The notes below the pieces were generated by a model. That model saw only the letters and a program-made list of their open reading frames with translations. It was not told where the DNA came from and made no database searches. The translations under genes and the position numbers were made by a program. A stretch of 64,000 nt of DNA from Streptomyces sp. SCL15-4 (GTDB taxonomy: Bacteria; Actinomycetota; Actinomycetes; Streptomycetales; Streptomycetaceae): contig NZ_JAOBTQ010000001.1 in assembly GCF_033366695.1 (NCBI RefSeq), positions 4,154,001-4,218,000 on the forward strand, given 5' to 3'. Of this stretch, positions 42,857 to 51,060 are shown piece by piece (within the stretch, counting starts at the first letter, position 1; every line of letters begins with the position of its first letter).

Positions 42857-44074
42857 TCAGTGACCCCCTTCATCGGCGAACGACGCCTGGTAGGCAGCGA
42901 ACTGGGCGCGCTCCTCGTCCACGAGCGCGTGTCCGTCCGCGTACACGTTCTCGAAGAGGGCGAACCGGTCCGGGTCGGGCATGGCGCGGACCGCTTCGCG
43001 CACTCGTCTGCCCAACGCCTCGGACTCGGCCTCGAGTTCCGCGAAGAATCCCTCGTCCGCGTGGTTCGACGCCTCCAGGTAGCGGTGCAGGCGCAGGATC
43101 GGGTCCTTCGCCTCCCAGGCCAGCCGCTCCTCGTCGCCCCGGTAGCGGGTGGGGTCGTCGGAGGTGGTGTGGGCGCCCATGCGGTAGGTGTACGCCTCGA
43201 CCAGGGTGGGGCCCTCGCCGTTGCGGGCGCGCTCCAGCGCCCACTTGGTGACCGCGAGGCAGGCCAGCACGTCGTTGCCGTCGACCCGGACGCCCGGGAA
43301 GCCGTAGCCCTGGGCGCGCTGGTACAGCGGGACCCGGGTCTGCTTCTCGGTCGGCTCGGAGATCGCCCACTGGTTGTTCTGGCAGAAGAACACCACGGGG
43401 GCGTTGTAGACCGCGGAGAAGGTGAACGATTCGGCCACGTCGCCCTGGCTGGAGGCGCCGTCGCCGAAGTAGGCGATGACCGCCGAGTCCGCGCCGTCCT
43501 TGGCCACGCCCATCGCGTAGCCGGTGGCGTGCAGCGCCTGGGAGCCGATCACGATCGTGTACAGGTGGAAGTTGTTGCCGTTCGGGTCCCAGCCGCCGTT
43601 GTTCACGCCGCGGAACATGCCGAGCAGGTTGGTCGGGTCGACGCCGCGGCACCAGGCGACGCCGTGCTCGCGGTAGGTCGGGAAGACGTAGTCGTCCGGA
43701 CGGGTGGCGCGGCCCGAGCCGATCTGGGCGGCCTCCTGTCCCAGCAGGGAGGCCCACAGGCCCAGTTCGCCCTGGCGCTGCAGGGCGGTGGCCTCGGCGT
43801 CGAAGCGGCGGGTGAGCACCATGTCGCGGTACAGACCGCGCAGCTCTTCGGGAGTGATGCCGGCGACGTAGCCGTCGTACTCGGCGTTCTCGACCCGCTC
43901 GCCCTGCGGGGTCAGGAGCTGCACGAGGTCGGGGTCGGTGCTCTTCTTCGCGGTACTGCGGGTGGTACGGGTGGTGCGCTTGGTGCCGGTGGCTCCGGTC
44001 TTGCTGCCGGTGGTGCCGGCCTTGCCTGCGGCGGTGCGTCGCGGCTTGCGCGCGGCACTGCTCTCCACGGTCAC
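42857..44074 (-). CDS. bkdA: Branched-chain ketoacid dehydrogenase E1 alpha with basic tail, operon 1
   Basis: A 405-residue E1 alpha subunit. The thiamine diphosphate motif is GDGASSQGDVAES...CQNNQWAIS, with the phosphorylation-loop-like region MGAHTTSDDPTRYRG. Residues 8-50 are an unusual Lys/Arg/Thr-rich tail (ARKPRRTAAGKAG, TKRTTRTTRSTAKK) absent from the paralogue at 57942-59117, resembling histone-H1-like or nucleoid-protein tails. The start is GTG at 44074 with GGAGG 7 bases upstream; an ATG further up lacks a site. First gene of the operon, preceded by a long A/T-richer intergenic region. Confidence 0.9.
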   Translation of the reverse strand: MTVESSAARKPRRTAAGKAGTTGSKTGATGTKRTTRTTRSTAKKSTDPDLVQLLTPQGERVENAEYDGYVAGITPEELRGLYRDMVLTRRFDAEATALQRQGELGLWASLLGQEAAQIGSGRATRPDDYVFPTYREHGVAWCRGVDPTNLLGMFRGVNNGGWDPNGNNFHLYTIVIGSQALHATGYAMGVAKDGADSAVIAYFGDGASSQGDVAESFTFSAVYNAPVVFFCQNNQWAISEPTEKQTRVPLYQRAQGYGFPGVRVDGNDVLACLAVTKWALERARNGEGPTLVEAYTYRMGAHTTSDDPTRYRGDEERLAWEAKDPILRLHRYLEASNHADEGFFAELEAESEALGRRVREAVRAMPDPDRFALFENVYADGHALVDEERAQFAAYQASFADEGGH

Positions 44075-44588
44075 GTGTGCTCCTCCGTCGTTCCGGCCCC
44101 CGGGGTTGCCGGTAGGCCAGTGCGGCTCACCTGTTTCGACCACCGGGCACGGGGTGGGTGCCACTCGGCCGGGAACAGGCGTGACAGGTGCCCCGGCGAG
44201 CGCCCTGCAACCATCACGTTACCCAGTGCCCCACATTTCTGTGAAACCCCGTTTGACCTGCGATTTTGCTTGGATTTCCAAGTAAATCCAGGTGGTGGGA
44301 AAGCGCGCTGGTCACAGCCCTGCGACAGGCCCGAGCAAGCGCACGTTATCCCGCCGACCCAGGTCACGGGAAGGGTTCCCTGTGAAACAGGACTCGTACA
44401 CAAAACAGGAGAAATCCCGTTATTACCACCCGGCGACCGGGGTGCGGAATGCGGTGGCGTGACGGACGGCCGTCACCGTCACCCATATGCACGAGGAAAA
44501 GCCCGAGCGGTGGCCGAAAGCGACCGCCGATGACAGTGTGTGACAACGCCCAGCTCACGGCCTCCTGACGTGCCCTACCATCTGGCGC
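44075..44588. other. Long divergent intergenic region upstream of bkdA (514 bp)
   Basis: No gene of reasonable coding character is present. The part from about 44215 to 44420 is much richer in A and T than the flanking genes. It contains overlapping dyads at 44269-44289: CTTGG-attt-CCAAG and GGATTT-ccaagt-AAATCC. AACAGGA is repeated nearby at about 44385-44410. These are candidates for control of the leftward dehydrogenase operon, for example by an Lrp-type protein. TACCAT at about 44575-44580, 8 bases before the kinase-like gene, may be its -10 box. Confidence 0.5.
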
Positions 44589-45632
44589 GTGCCGCGCTCA
44601 TGTGTACCACCCGTCGTGCCTCACGCGCCCCCTCTGGGCGCCCTGCTGCGCCTGTACGCCGCGGGTACCGCCCTCACCTGCGAGCCGGTGGACCAGGGCC
44701 TGCTCAACCGCGGCTACCGGCTGCGCACCACGCGCGGCCGTTACTTCCTCAAGCACCACTTCGATCCGGACACCGCCGACCCGGCCGCCATCGAACGCCG
44801 GCACCGGGCCACCCAGCGCCTGGCCGACCTGGGCGTCCCGGTCGCCCCGCCGCTCGCGCACCGCGAGGGCCGCACGGTCGCGGTCGTCGGCGGCCACGCC
44901 TACGCCCTGCACCCCTGGATCGACGGCGGTCACCGCCACGGCGGCCAGCTCACCCGCGCGGAGAGCGCCCGCCTCGGCGCGCTCCTGGGGGCCGTCCACG
45001 CCTGTCTGGAGCGGGTGATGCCGCCCAAGGGCCGCACCCGCCCGGCGACGAGCCCGCACCCCGTGGAGAGCGCCGACCCGGCCGACACCTTCGCCCTCAT
45101 CGACGACCTGCTCGCGCGGGCGCGCCGGCACCGGCCCGCCGACGCCTTCGACGAACTCGCCCGGCACCGGCTGCTGGAGCGCCGCGCCCTGCTGGAGCAG
45201 CACGCGGACCGGCGCCCGCCGCGCGGCGGTCCGGTGGGCTGGGTGCACGGCGACTTCCACCCGTTCAACCTGCTCTACAAGGACGACGGCCCGGCCGCCA
45301 TCGTGGACTGGGACCGGCTCGGCGTGCAGCCGCGCGCGGAGGAGGCCGTCCGTGCCGCCGCCATCTTCTTCGTGCGGCCCTCCGGACGGCTGCACCTGCC
45401 GAAAGTGCGCGCCTATGCGCGCGCGTACCGGCGCGCGGCCGGCGCCACACCCTCGGAACTGGCGGCGGCCGTGCACCGCGTGTGGTGGGAGCGGCTGAAC
45501 GACTTCTGGATGCTGCGCTGGCACTACGAGCGCGGCGACACGCGCGCGGACTGCCAGTTCCCGGCCGCGTCGGCGCTCGCGGTGTGGTGGACGCGCGAGT
45601 ACGACGCGGTGTGCGACGCGTTCGTGCGGTGA
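44589..45632 (+). CDS. Aminoglycoside-phosphotransferase-fold kinase (APH family)
   Basis: A 347-residue protein of the APH/choline-kinase fold. Catalytic motifs are intact: VHGDFHPFNLLY (HGDxxxxN) and AIVDWDRLG (DxD). The N-terminal lobe has NRGYRLRTTRGRYFLKHHF with the ATP-binding Lys. The family contains homoserine, choline, fructosamine and antibiotic kinases, so the substrate cannot be named; an antibiotic-resistance role is not implied. GTG 44589 has no ribosome site, and a -10-like TACCAT lies just upstream, so a leaderless message is likely. Confidence 0.8.
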   Translation: MPRSCVPPVVPHAPPLGALLRLYAAGTALTCEPVDQGLLNRGYRLRTTRGRYFLKHHFDPDTADPAAIERRHRATQRLADLGVPVAPPLAHREGRTVAVVGGHAYALHPWIDGGHRHGGQLTRAESARLGALLGAVHACLERVMPPKGRTRPATSPHPVESADPADTFALIDDLLARARRHRPADAFDELARHRLLERRALLEQHADRRPPRGGPVGWVHGDFHPFNLLYKDDGPAAIVDWDRLGVQPRAEEAVRAAAIFFVRPSGRLHLPKVRAYARAYRRAAGATPSELAAAVHRVWWERLNDFWMLRWHYERGDTRADCQFPAASALAVWWTREYDAVCDAFVR

Positions 45633-45701
45633 ACGGCCGGCGCGCGGCGAACGGCCGGCGTCACCTCAGGGTGTCGCCGGGCCGGTCGCCGCGGGCTCGC
45701 T

Positions 45702-47348
45702 TCAACCGGTGGTCTCGCCGGTGGTGCCGCCGTCCGTGGTGGTCCCCTCGGAGGTGCCGCCGTCGGTCGTGGTCCCCTCCGAGGTGCCGCCGTCGGCCGT
45801 ACCGGCGTCGGTGCCGCCGTCGCCGGTCCCCGCGTCGGTGCCGCCGTTCACCGGGTCCGTCGGCTGCGACGGGGTGGTCTGCGGGCTCGACGGCTCGGTG
45901 CTCGGGGTGGAGGAGGCCGAGTGCGACTGGGGGTACGACGGTGTGGTGGCCGGCGGCCAGCCGGAACCGCCACCGCCGCCCGTGCTCGAACCACCGGTGT
46001 CCGTGGAGACGTCCGGCGACTCCTCGGTGTCCTCCTCGGTCGGGGTCGGGGAGGGCGACTCCTTCTTCGTGTCCTTGGAGTGCGTCGTCGTCGGCTTGGT
46101 GTCGGTGCCCTTGCCGCCGTCGCCGCCGCCCGTGTTGTGCAGCGCCAGCGCCACGCCCGCCGAGATCGCGATGACCGCGAGAACGGCGAGGATCCACAGC
46201 TTGCCGCGTCCGCCGCCCTTGTTGCCGTGGCCCTCGAAGCCGCCGTCGTCGCCGTTGCCGTAACCCGTGGGCAGGATCGGCTGCGGGATCTGCGCGGTGC
46301 CGCCCGCGTCCACCGGGTGCGGCATGACGGTCGTTCCCGCGAAGCCGGCCGACGGGGTGTGCCGGCCGTCGTGCGCCTCCACCGGACCGGTGTTCCAGGT
46401 GCCGGTGTGGGCGCCCTGCTCGTACAGCATCTGCAGGCCGTACTGGACCAGCCCGCGCATCTCCTCGGCCGTCTGGAACCGGTCGTCGGGGTCCTTGGCG
46501 AGGGAGCGCATCACCAGGCCGTCCAGCTCCGGCGGGCAGGTGCCTTCGGTGACCTGCGACGGCGGCACCGGGATGTCCTGGACGTGCTGGTAGACCACGG
46601 AGAGCGGGGTCTCGCCGGTGAACGGGGGCCGCAGCGAGAGCAGTTCGTACAGCAGGCAGCCGGTGGCGTACAGGTCGGAGCGGTGGTCGACGGCCTTGCC
46701 GAGCGCCTGCTCCGGGGAGAGGTACTGCGGTGTGCCCATGACCATGCCGGTCTGCGTCATCGTCGTGGACGCGCCGTGCAGGGCGCGGGCGATACCGAAG
46801 TCCATCACCTTGACGGCGCCGCTGTGGGTGATGATCACGTTCGCCGGCTTGATGTCACGGTGCACGATGCCGTGCTGGTGCGAGTAGGCGAGCGCCTCCA
46901 GCACCCCCGAGACGATGATCAGGGCCTGCTCGGGGCCCGGCGCCTCGGCGTTCATCAGCAGGTCGCGGATGGTGCGGCCCTCGACCAGCTCCATGACGAT
47001 GTACGGCACGGACTGGCCGCCCACCGTGTCCTCGCCGGAGTCGTACACGGCGACGATCGCGTGGTGGTTGAGGCCCGCGACGGACTGTGCCTCACGGGTG
47101 AAGCGCGCCTTGGAGACCGGGTCTTCGGCCAGGTCCGCGCGGAGCAGCTTGACCGCGACCGTACGGCCCAGACGGACGTCCTCGGCGGCGAACACCTCGG
47201 CCATGCCGCCCCGGCCGAGGCGGTGCGTGAGCCGGTACCGGCCGTCTCCGACGAGCCCGCCGTTGCCCCACAGCTCCGGCGCGTCCGACATGCCGCCGCC
47301 AGTCGCCTCGGGGTCGGACGGGCCCTGAGAGCGCTGCGTCTGTGCCAT
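45702..47348 (-). CDS. Membrane Ser/Thr protein kinase with Thr/Ser/Gly-rich external tail
   Basis: A 548-residue Hanks-type kinase. The kinase domain is at about 37-300: glycine loop GRGGMAEVF, Lys in AVKLLRAD, HRDIKPANVIITH, DFGIAR and GTPQYLSPEQ. A juxtamembrane linker leads to one membrane helix at about 387-408 (LWILAVLAVIAISAGVALAL). The remaining 140 residues are Thr/Ser/Gly/Asp-rich with imperfect DGGTSEGTTT repeats and no PASTA domain. Such tails are likely wall-spanning. It is divergent from a second kinase, starting 344 bases away. Start ATG 47348 with GAGG upstream. Confidence 0.92.
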   Translation of the reverse strand: MAQTQRSQGPSDPEATGGGMSDAPELWGNGGLVGDGRYRLTHRLGRGGMAEVFAAEDVRLGRTVAVKLLRADLAEDPVSKARFTREAQSVAGLNHHAIVAVYDSGEDTVGGQSVPYIVMELVEGRTIRDLLMNAEAPGPEQALIIVSGVLEALAYSHQHGIVHRDIKPANVIITHSGAVKVMDFGIARALHGASTTMTQTGMVMGTPQYLSPEQALGKAVDHRSDLYATGCLLYELLSLRPPFTGETPLSVVYQHVQDIPVPPSQVTEGTCPPELDGLVMRSLAKDPDDRFQTAEEMRGLVQYGLQMLYEQGAHTGTWNTGPVEAHDGRHTPSAGFAGTTVMPHPVDAGGTAQIPQPILPTGYGNGDDGGFEGHGNKGGGRGKLWILAVLAVIAISAGVALALHNTGGGDGGKGTDTKPTTTHSKDTKKESPSPTPTEEDTEESPDVSTDTGGSSTGGGGGSGWPPATTPSYPQSHSASSTPSTEPSSPQTTPSQPTDPVNGGTDAGTGDGGTDAGTADGGTSEGTTTDGGTSEGTTTDGGTTGETTG

Positions 47349-47692
47349 CAGTCCTCGCCGTCGTTTCTGCCCGCGGTGCGCGCGGTGTTGTTACGGTCTC
47401 CGTCGGCCACGCTACAGCCTTCGTGGGGGCCGCCGGTCCGGAACCGCGACCGGGACGGACCCGAGACGGGACCGGTCATGAAACCTCTAGCACGCGCTGT
47501 CGTGCAAATTCCGTGTGCTGGTCGTACGTCCCCTGTAACGCTTGCGCGACGCTTCTTGCGCGTACGGTCACGGAACGGGCACCGAGCTTGACGTGTCGGT
47601 GCCCTCGGGCAGACTTGGCCGGGAATGAGACATTCGATCAAGGCCTGTTCGCTGGATCACGGCGCCGGACGGCCACTGGGGGACGCGGAGAG
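47349..47692. other. Divergent promoter region between two kinase genes (344 bp)
   Basis: No gene is apparent. Around 47525-47570 there is a repeated word (cgcttgcgcg, then cttcttgcgcg). Promoters for both kinases are expected here, but I cannot fix -10/-35 boxes with confidence. Confidence 0.5.
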
Positions 47693-49342
47693 ATGAGCCA
47701 GCACGGCGCACGGGGCCGGTACGCGGGGCAGGCCCTGGCCCAGGGCCGCTACCAGCTGCGCGACCTGCTCGGCGAGGGCGGCATGGCCTCGGTGCACCTG
47801 GCGCACGACACGGTGCTGGACCGTCCGGTCGCGATCAAGACCCTGCACACCGAACTCGGCCGGGAACCGGCGTTCCGCGAGCGCTTCCGCCGCGAGGCGC
47901 AGGCCGTGGCCAAGCTCACGCACACCAACATCGTCTCCGTCTTCGACACCGGCGAGGACGAGCTGGACGGCATGGCCACGCCGTACATCGTCATGGAGTA
48001 CGTCGAGGGCCGGCCGCTGGGCTCGGTCCTGGAGGAGGACATCCGGCAGCACGGCGCGATGCCCGCCGACAAGGCGCTGAAGGTCACCGCCGACGTGCTC
48101 GCCGCGCTGGAGATCAGCCACGAGATGGGGCTGGTCCACCGCGACATCAAGCCGGGCAACGTGATGACGACCAAGCGCGGTGTGGTCAAGGTCATGGACT
48201 TCGGCATCGCCCGCGCCATGCAGTCCGGCGTCACCTCGATGACGCAGACCGGCATGGTCGTGGGTACCCCGCAGTACCTCTCGCCCGAGCAGGCCCTGGG
48301 CCGCGGCGTGGATGCCCGCTCCGACCTGTACTCGGTCGGCATCATGCTGTTCCAGCTGGTCACCGGGCGGCTGCCGTTCGACGCGGACTCGCCGCTGGCG
48401 ATCGCGTACGCGCATGTGCAGGAGGAGCCGGTGGCGCCCTCCTCGGTCAACCGCTCGCTGCCGCCCGCCGTGGACGCGCTGGTCGCCCGCGCGCTGAGGA
48501 AGAACCCGAACGAACGCTTCCCGACCGCCGAGGCCATGCGCGACGAGTGCCTGCGCGTCGCGGCCTCCCTCCAGGCGGCTCCGCCGAGCATCGTCGCGGA
48601 CGCCGGGCCGCGGCAGAGCGGTTCGGGCGTCGGCTCCGCGGTGTTCCCGCCGGTCGACCAGGCGGCCCCGGCCCCGCACGGGCAGGTCCGGACGCCGTAC
48701 CAGCCGGCCCCGGCCCCGAACCCGTACGGCCACCCGGCCCCCGCCCCGGCCTACGGCTATCCGTCGCAGGGCGGCTACCAGACCCCGCCCGCCGCCTACG
48801 GCCCGCAGGGCACCGCCCCGACCCCGCCGCCGTACACCATGTCGCCCCAGTCGCCCCAGTCGCCGCGGCAGACCCGGCCGTCCGCCGGGCCGGGGCGCGG
48901 CAGGCGGCCGATGATCATCACCTCGGTCGCGGTGGCGGCCATCGTGGTCGCCGGGGCGGCCGTCGCGCTGACGCTGCGCAACGGCGGTGACGCCGAGGCC
49001 AAGGGCACCGGCGCCTCGGCGTCCGCGTCCGCGTCCCACCGGGCGGGCTACCGCGGGCCGGACCGCACGCGGCGGATCGACAAGGAAGAGTGCACCGACC
49101 CGCAGGAGTCGTGGCGCGACTCGGACAAGATCGAGCTGCCCGACTTCCGGTACAAGGACATCGTCTCCGTGAAGGAGTGCCTCCAGGCCGCGGGCTGGAA
49201 GTGGAAGATCGACCCCGAGGACGACAACACCTGGGGCGAGGACACCGTCCTGAAGCAGTTCCCCGAGCAGGGCGCCGACGTCGACCCGGACGACGTGGGC
49301 ACCATCGAGCTGAGCGTGTCCTCGGGCAATCCCCCGCAGTGA
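47693..49342 (+). CDS. Membrane Ser/Thr protein kinase with PASTA-like external domain
   Basis: A 549-residue Hanks-type kinase. The kinase domain at about 19-285 shows LGEGGMASVHLA, AIKTLHTEL, HRDIKPGNVMTTK, DFGIAR and GTPQYLSPEQALGRG. A Pro/Ala/Tyr/Gln-rich linker at about 300-400 precedes a membrane helix (IITSVAVAAIVVAGAAVALTL). The external end (residues about 485-545) resembles a single PASTA domain: DIVSVKECLQAAGWKWKIDPED...VLKQFPEQGADVDPDD. PASTA kinases sense peptidoglycan fragments. Multi-PASTA PknB is usually next to cell-division genes; this is a different, single-PASTA member. A strong terminator follows. Confidence 0.92.
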   Translation: MSQHGARGRYAGQALAQGRYQLRDLLGEGGMASVHLAHDTVLDRPVAIKTLHTELGREPAFRERFRREAQAVAKLTHTNIVSVFDTGEDELDGMATPYIVMEYVEGRPLGSVLEEDIRQHGAMPADKALKVTADVLAALEISHEMGLVHRDIKPGNVMTTKRGVVKVMDFGIARAMQSGVTSMTQTGMVVGTPQYLSPEQALGRGVDARSDLYSVGIMLFQLVTGRLPFDADSPLAIAYAHVQEEPVAPSSVNRSLPPAVDALVARALRKNPNERFPTAEAMRDECLRVAASLQAAPPSIVADAGPRQSGSGVGSAVFPPVDQAAPAPHGQVRTPYQPAPAPNPYGHPAPAPAYGYPSQGGYQTPPAAYGPQGTAPTPPPYTMSPQSPQSPRQTRPSAGPGRGRRPMIITSVAVAAIVVAGAAVALTLRNGGDAEAKGTGASASASASHRAGYRGPDRTRRIDKEECTDPQESWRDSDKIELPDFRYKDIVSVKECLQAAGWKWKIDPEDDNTWGEDTVLKQFPEQGADVDPDDVGTIELSVSSGNPPQ

Positions 49343-49394
49343 CCGGCGGCCGGGGCGCGGCCCGCGCGCCCGCCCCGCGGCCACGGGACAGGAC

Positions 49395-49424
49395 AAGGGC
49401 CCGGCGGTCGTCCGCCGGGCCCTT
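49395..49424. terminator. Perfect hairpin shared by the kinase and bpa genes
   Basis: A 13-bp perfect stem (aagggcccggcgg with ccgccgggccctt) with a TCGT loop lies between the convergent kinase and proteasome-activator genes, followed by T-containing sequence on the + strand. Confidence 0.88.
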
Positions 49425-49466
49425 TCGTGTCGTAGTCGGGTCGGTTGAGCCGCTTCTGGGCGCGGA

Positions 49467-50006
49467 CTACAGGTACGGGCCGCCCGAACGGCCGCCCATG
49501 TGGTGCTCGTCGCCGCCGTCGGGACCGGCCACGCCGGGCGGGAGCGCGCGGCGCATCTGCTCCAGCTGGGCCCGCGCGGCCATCTGCTGCGCGAACAGCG
49601 TGGTCTGGATCCCGTGGAAGAGACCCTCCAGCCAGCCCACCAGCTGTGCCTGCGCGATCCGCAGTTCCGCGTCGCTCGGGGTGGTGTCGTCGGTGAACGG
49701 CAGGGACAGCCGCTCCAGTTCCTCGACCAGCTCGGGGGCCAGGCCGTCCTCCAGCTCCTTCACGGAGCTGGCGTGGATCTCCTTCAGCCGCACCCGGCTG
49801 GCCTCGTCGAGAGGAGCCGCCCGCACCTCCTCCAGCAGCTGCTTGATCATGCTGCCGATCCGCATGACCTTGGCCGGCTGTTCCACCTGCTCCGTCACCG
49901 GGGTCTCGCGGGAGTCCTCGTCCCCGCCGCCGAGTGCCATCCCGTCCTGACCCACGACGAGGATCTGGGGATTCTCCGGCGACCGTTCGTTCCTCGGCAT
50001 CTCCAT
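49467..50006 (-). CDS. bpa: Bacterial proteasome activator
   Basis: A 179-residue protein of the Bpa/PafE family, a ring-forming, ATP-independent activator of the 20S proteasome. The core (about 45-150) is the conserved four-helix region: MRIGSMIKQLLEEVRAAPLDEASRVRLKEIHASSVKELEDGL, then LVGWLEGLFHGIQTTLFAQQ. The C-terminus GGPYL corresponds to the GQYL-type tail that inserts between proteasome alpha subunits, with Pro instead of Gln. ATG 50006 precedes the PRNERSPENPQILVVG start; an ATG two codons later is also possible. The proteasome genes are outside the window. Confidence 0.88.
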   Translation of the reverse strand: MEMPRNERSPENPQILVVGQDGMALGGGDEDSRETPVTEQVEQPAKVMRIGSMIKQLLEEVRAAPLDEASRVRLKEIHASSVKELEDGLAPELVEELERLSLPFTDDTTPSDAELRIAQAQLVGWLEGLFHGIQTTLFAQQMAARAQLEQMRRALPPGVAGPDGGDEHHMGGRSGGPYL

Positions 50007-50179
50007 GCAGCCATTCTCTCCCACGCCCCCGCCCCGGCACCGTGGCGCCCCCGTGTGGCGCCGTTCGGCCGTTTCGACCCATCGGCCCAATCCGGCATGC
50101 CCTCTCCGGGATCGGATGTGAGGCTGGTTCCGTCGGTTATCCATCGGTCACGACACCTGGGCTCCGGGAGGTCACCGAC

Positions 50180-51034
50180 GTGACTCCACGCCTGCGACTC
50201 ACGCTCCGCTGTCTGCGGCTGCCGGCCGTGCTCACGGCGGCGGCGCTGCCGTGGTACGGCATCGCCGTCGTGTACGGCAGCCCGCCCGCGCACACCGCCG
50301 AGCCGGGCCCCGCCGCCGCGTCCGCGCGCCACGGCGAGAGCCGGCCGGAAACCGCGCGGGAGGCGCCGCCGGGCCGGTCGCTGCCGGGGCACCCTGCCCC
50401 GGACCACTCGGCCGCGACCCGGTCCGCCGCGGCGGCCCGTCCGCACGCCGGACGTCCGGACGCGGAGCGCGGCGCACCGGAAGAGGAGCATCCCGGGCGG
50501 GACCATCCGGAACGGAACCACTCGGACCGCGACCATCCGGACCGCGACCATCCGGACCGCGACCGGCCGGGCCGGGGGCCTTCCCCGTCCGCCGGTCTCG
50601 CGCAGGACGGCTCGGCCGCTCCCGTCCCGCTGCCGTCCGACTCCGCGTCGGCCTCGGTCCATCCCTATCGCTCCCTCGCCTGGACCGAGCCCACCCGGGC
50701 GGGCAGCAGGGCCGGGGAGGGGCGGATGCGCCCGGGCCGGCCGGAAGGGCCGGTGGCCGAGGCGGAGGACGAGGACGGCTCCGCCGCCACCCCGGCCGTC
50801 CAGCCCGCGGAGCCGGAGACCACGGATGTGCCCGCGGCCTCCGGGGAGCCGCCCGAGGAGGCCGGTATCGGCTCCGCCACGCCCGCGCCGCGGACCGGCG
50901 CCCGGCAGGCGGCCCCGCGGAGCGAGACCGCCACGGAGCCGGTCCTGCGGATCCTGCCGCTGGGCAGCGGCCTGGTGCTGATAGGGCTGGGGCTCGGCCT
51001 GGCCCTGCTGGGACTGAGACTGCGCAGGAGCTGA
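50180..51034 (+). CDS. Secreted or wall-associated low-complexity protein with C-terminal anchor
   Basis: A 284-residue protein with an N-terminal signal-like helix (LPAVLTAAALPWYGIAVVYG), a long charged, Pro/Ala/Arg/Glu-rich middle including repeats of DRDHP, and a C-terminal membrane helix followed by basic residues (GSGLVLIGLGLGLALLGLRLRRS). That end looks like an LPXTG-type anchor without a clear sortase motif. No domain is recognisable. GTG 50180 has GGGAGG 8 bases upstream. Base composition is very high in GC, and the middle is poorly conserved-looking; I rate the gene real from its signal, anchor and ribosome site. Confidence 0.65.
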   Translation: MTPRLRLTLRCLRLPAVLTAAALPWYGIAVVYGSPPAHTAEPGPAAASARHGESRPETAREAPPGRSLPGHPAPDHSAATRSAAAARPHAGRPDAERGAPEEEHPGRDHPERNHSDRDHPDRDHPDRDRPGRGPSPSAGLAQDGSAAPVPLPSDSASASVHPYRSLAWTEPTRAGSRAGEGRMRPGRPEGPVAEAEDEDGSAATPAVQPAEPETTDVPAASGEPPEEAGIGSATPAPRTGARQAAPRSETATEPVLRILPLGSGLVLIGLGLGLALLGLRLRRS

Positions 51035-51060
51035 GCGCGCCGCGCCGGCGCGGCGGGCCG

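Noticed and set aside
44589..45632. Aminoglycoside resistance gene
   Set aside because: The fold and catalytic motifs are shared by many metabolite kinases, and nothing in the sequence or context points to an antibiotic substrate.
45632..45701. Terminator between the kinase-like gene and the Ser/Thr kinase
   Set aside because: The gaacggccggcg word is repeated directly, and only a weak 6-bp dyad is present; too little to call.
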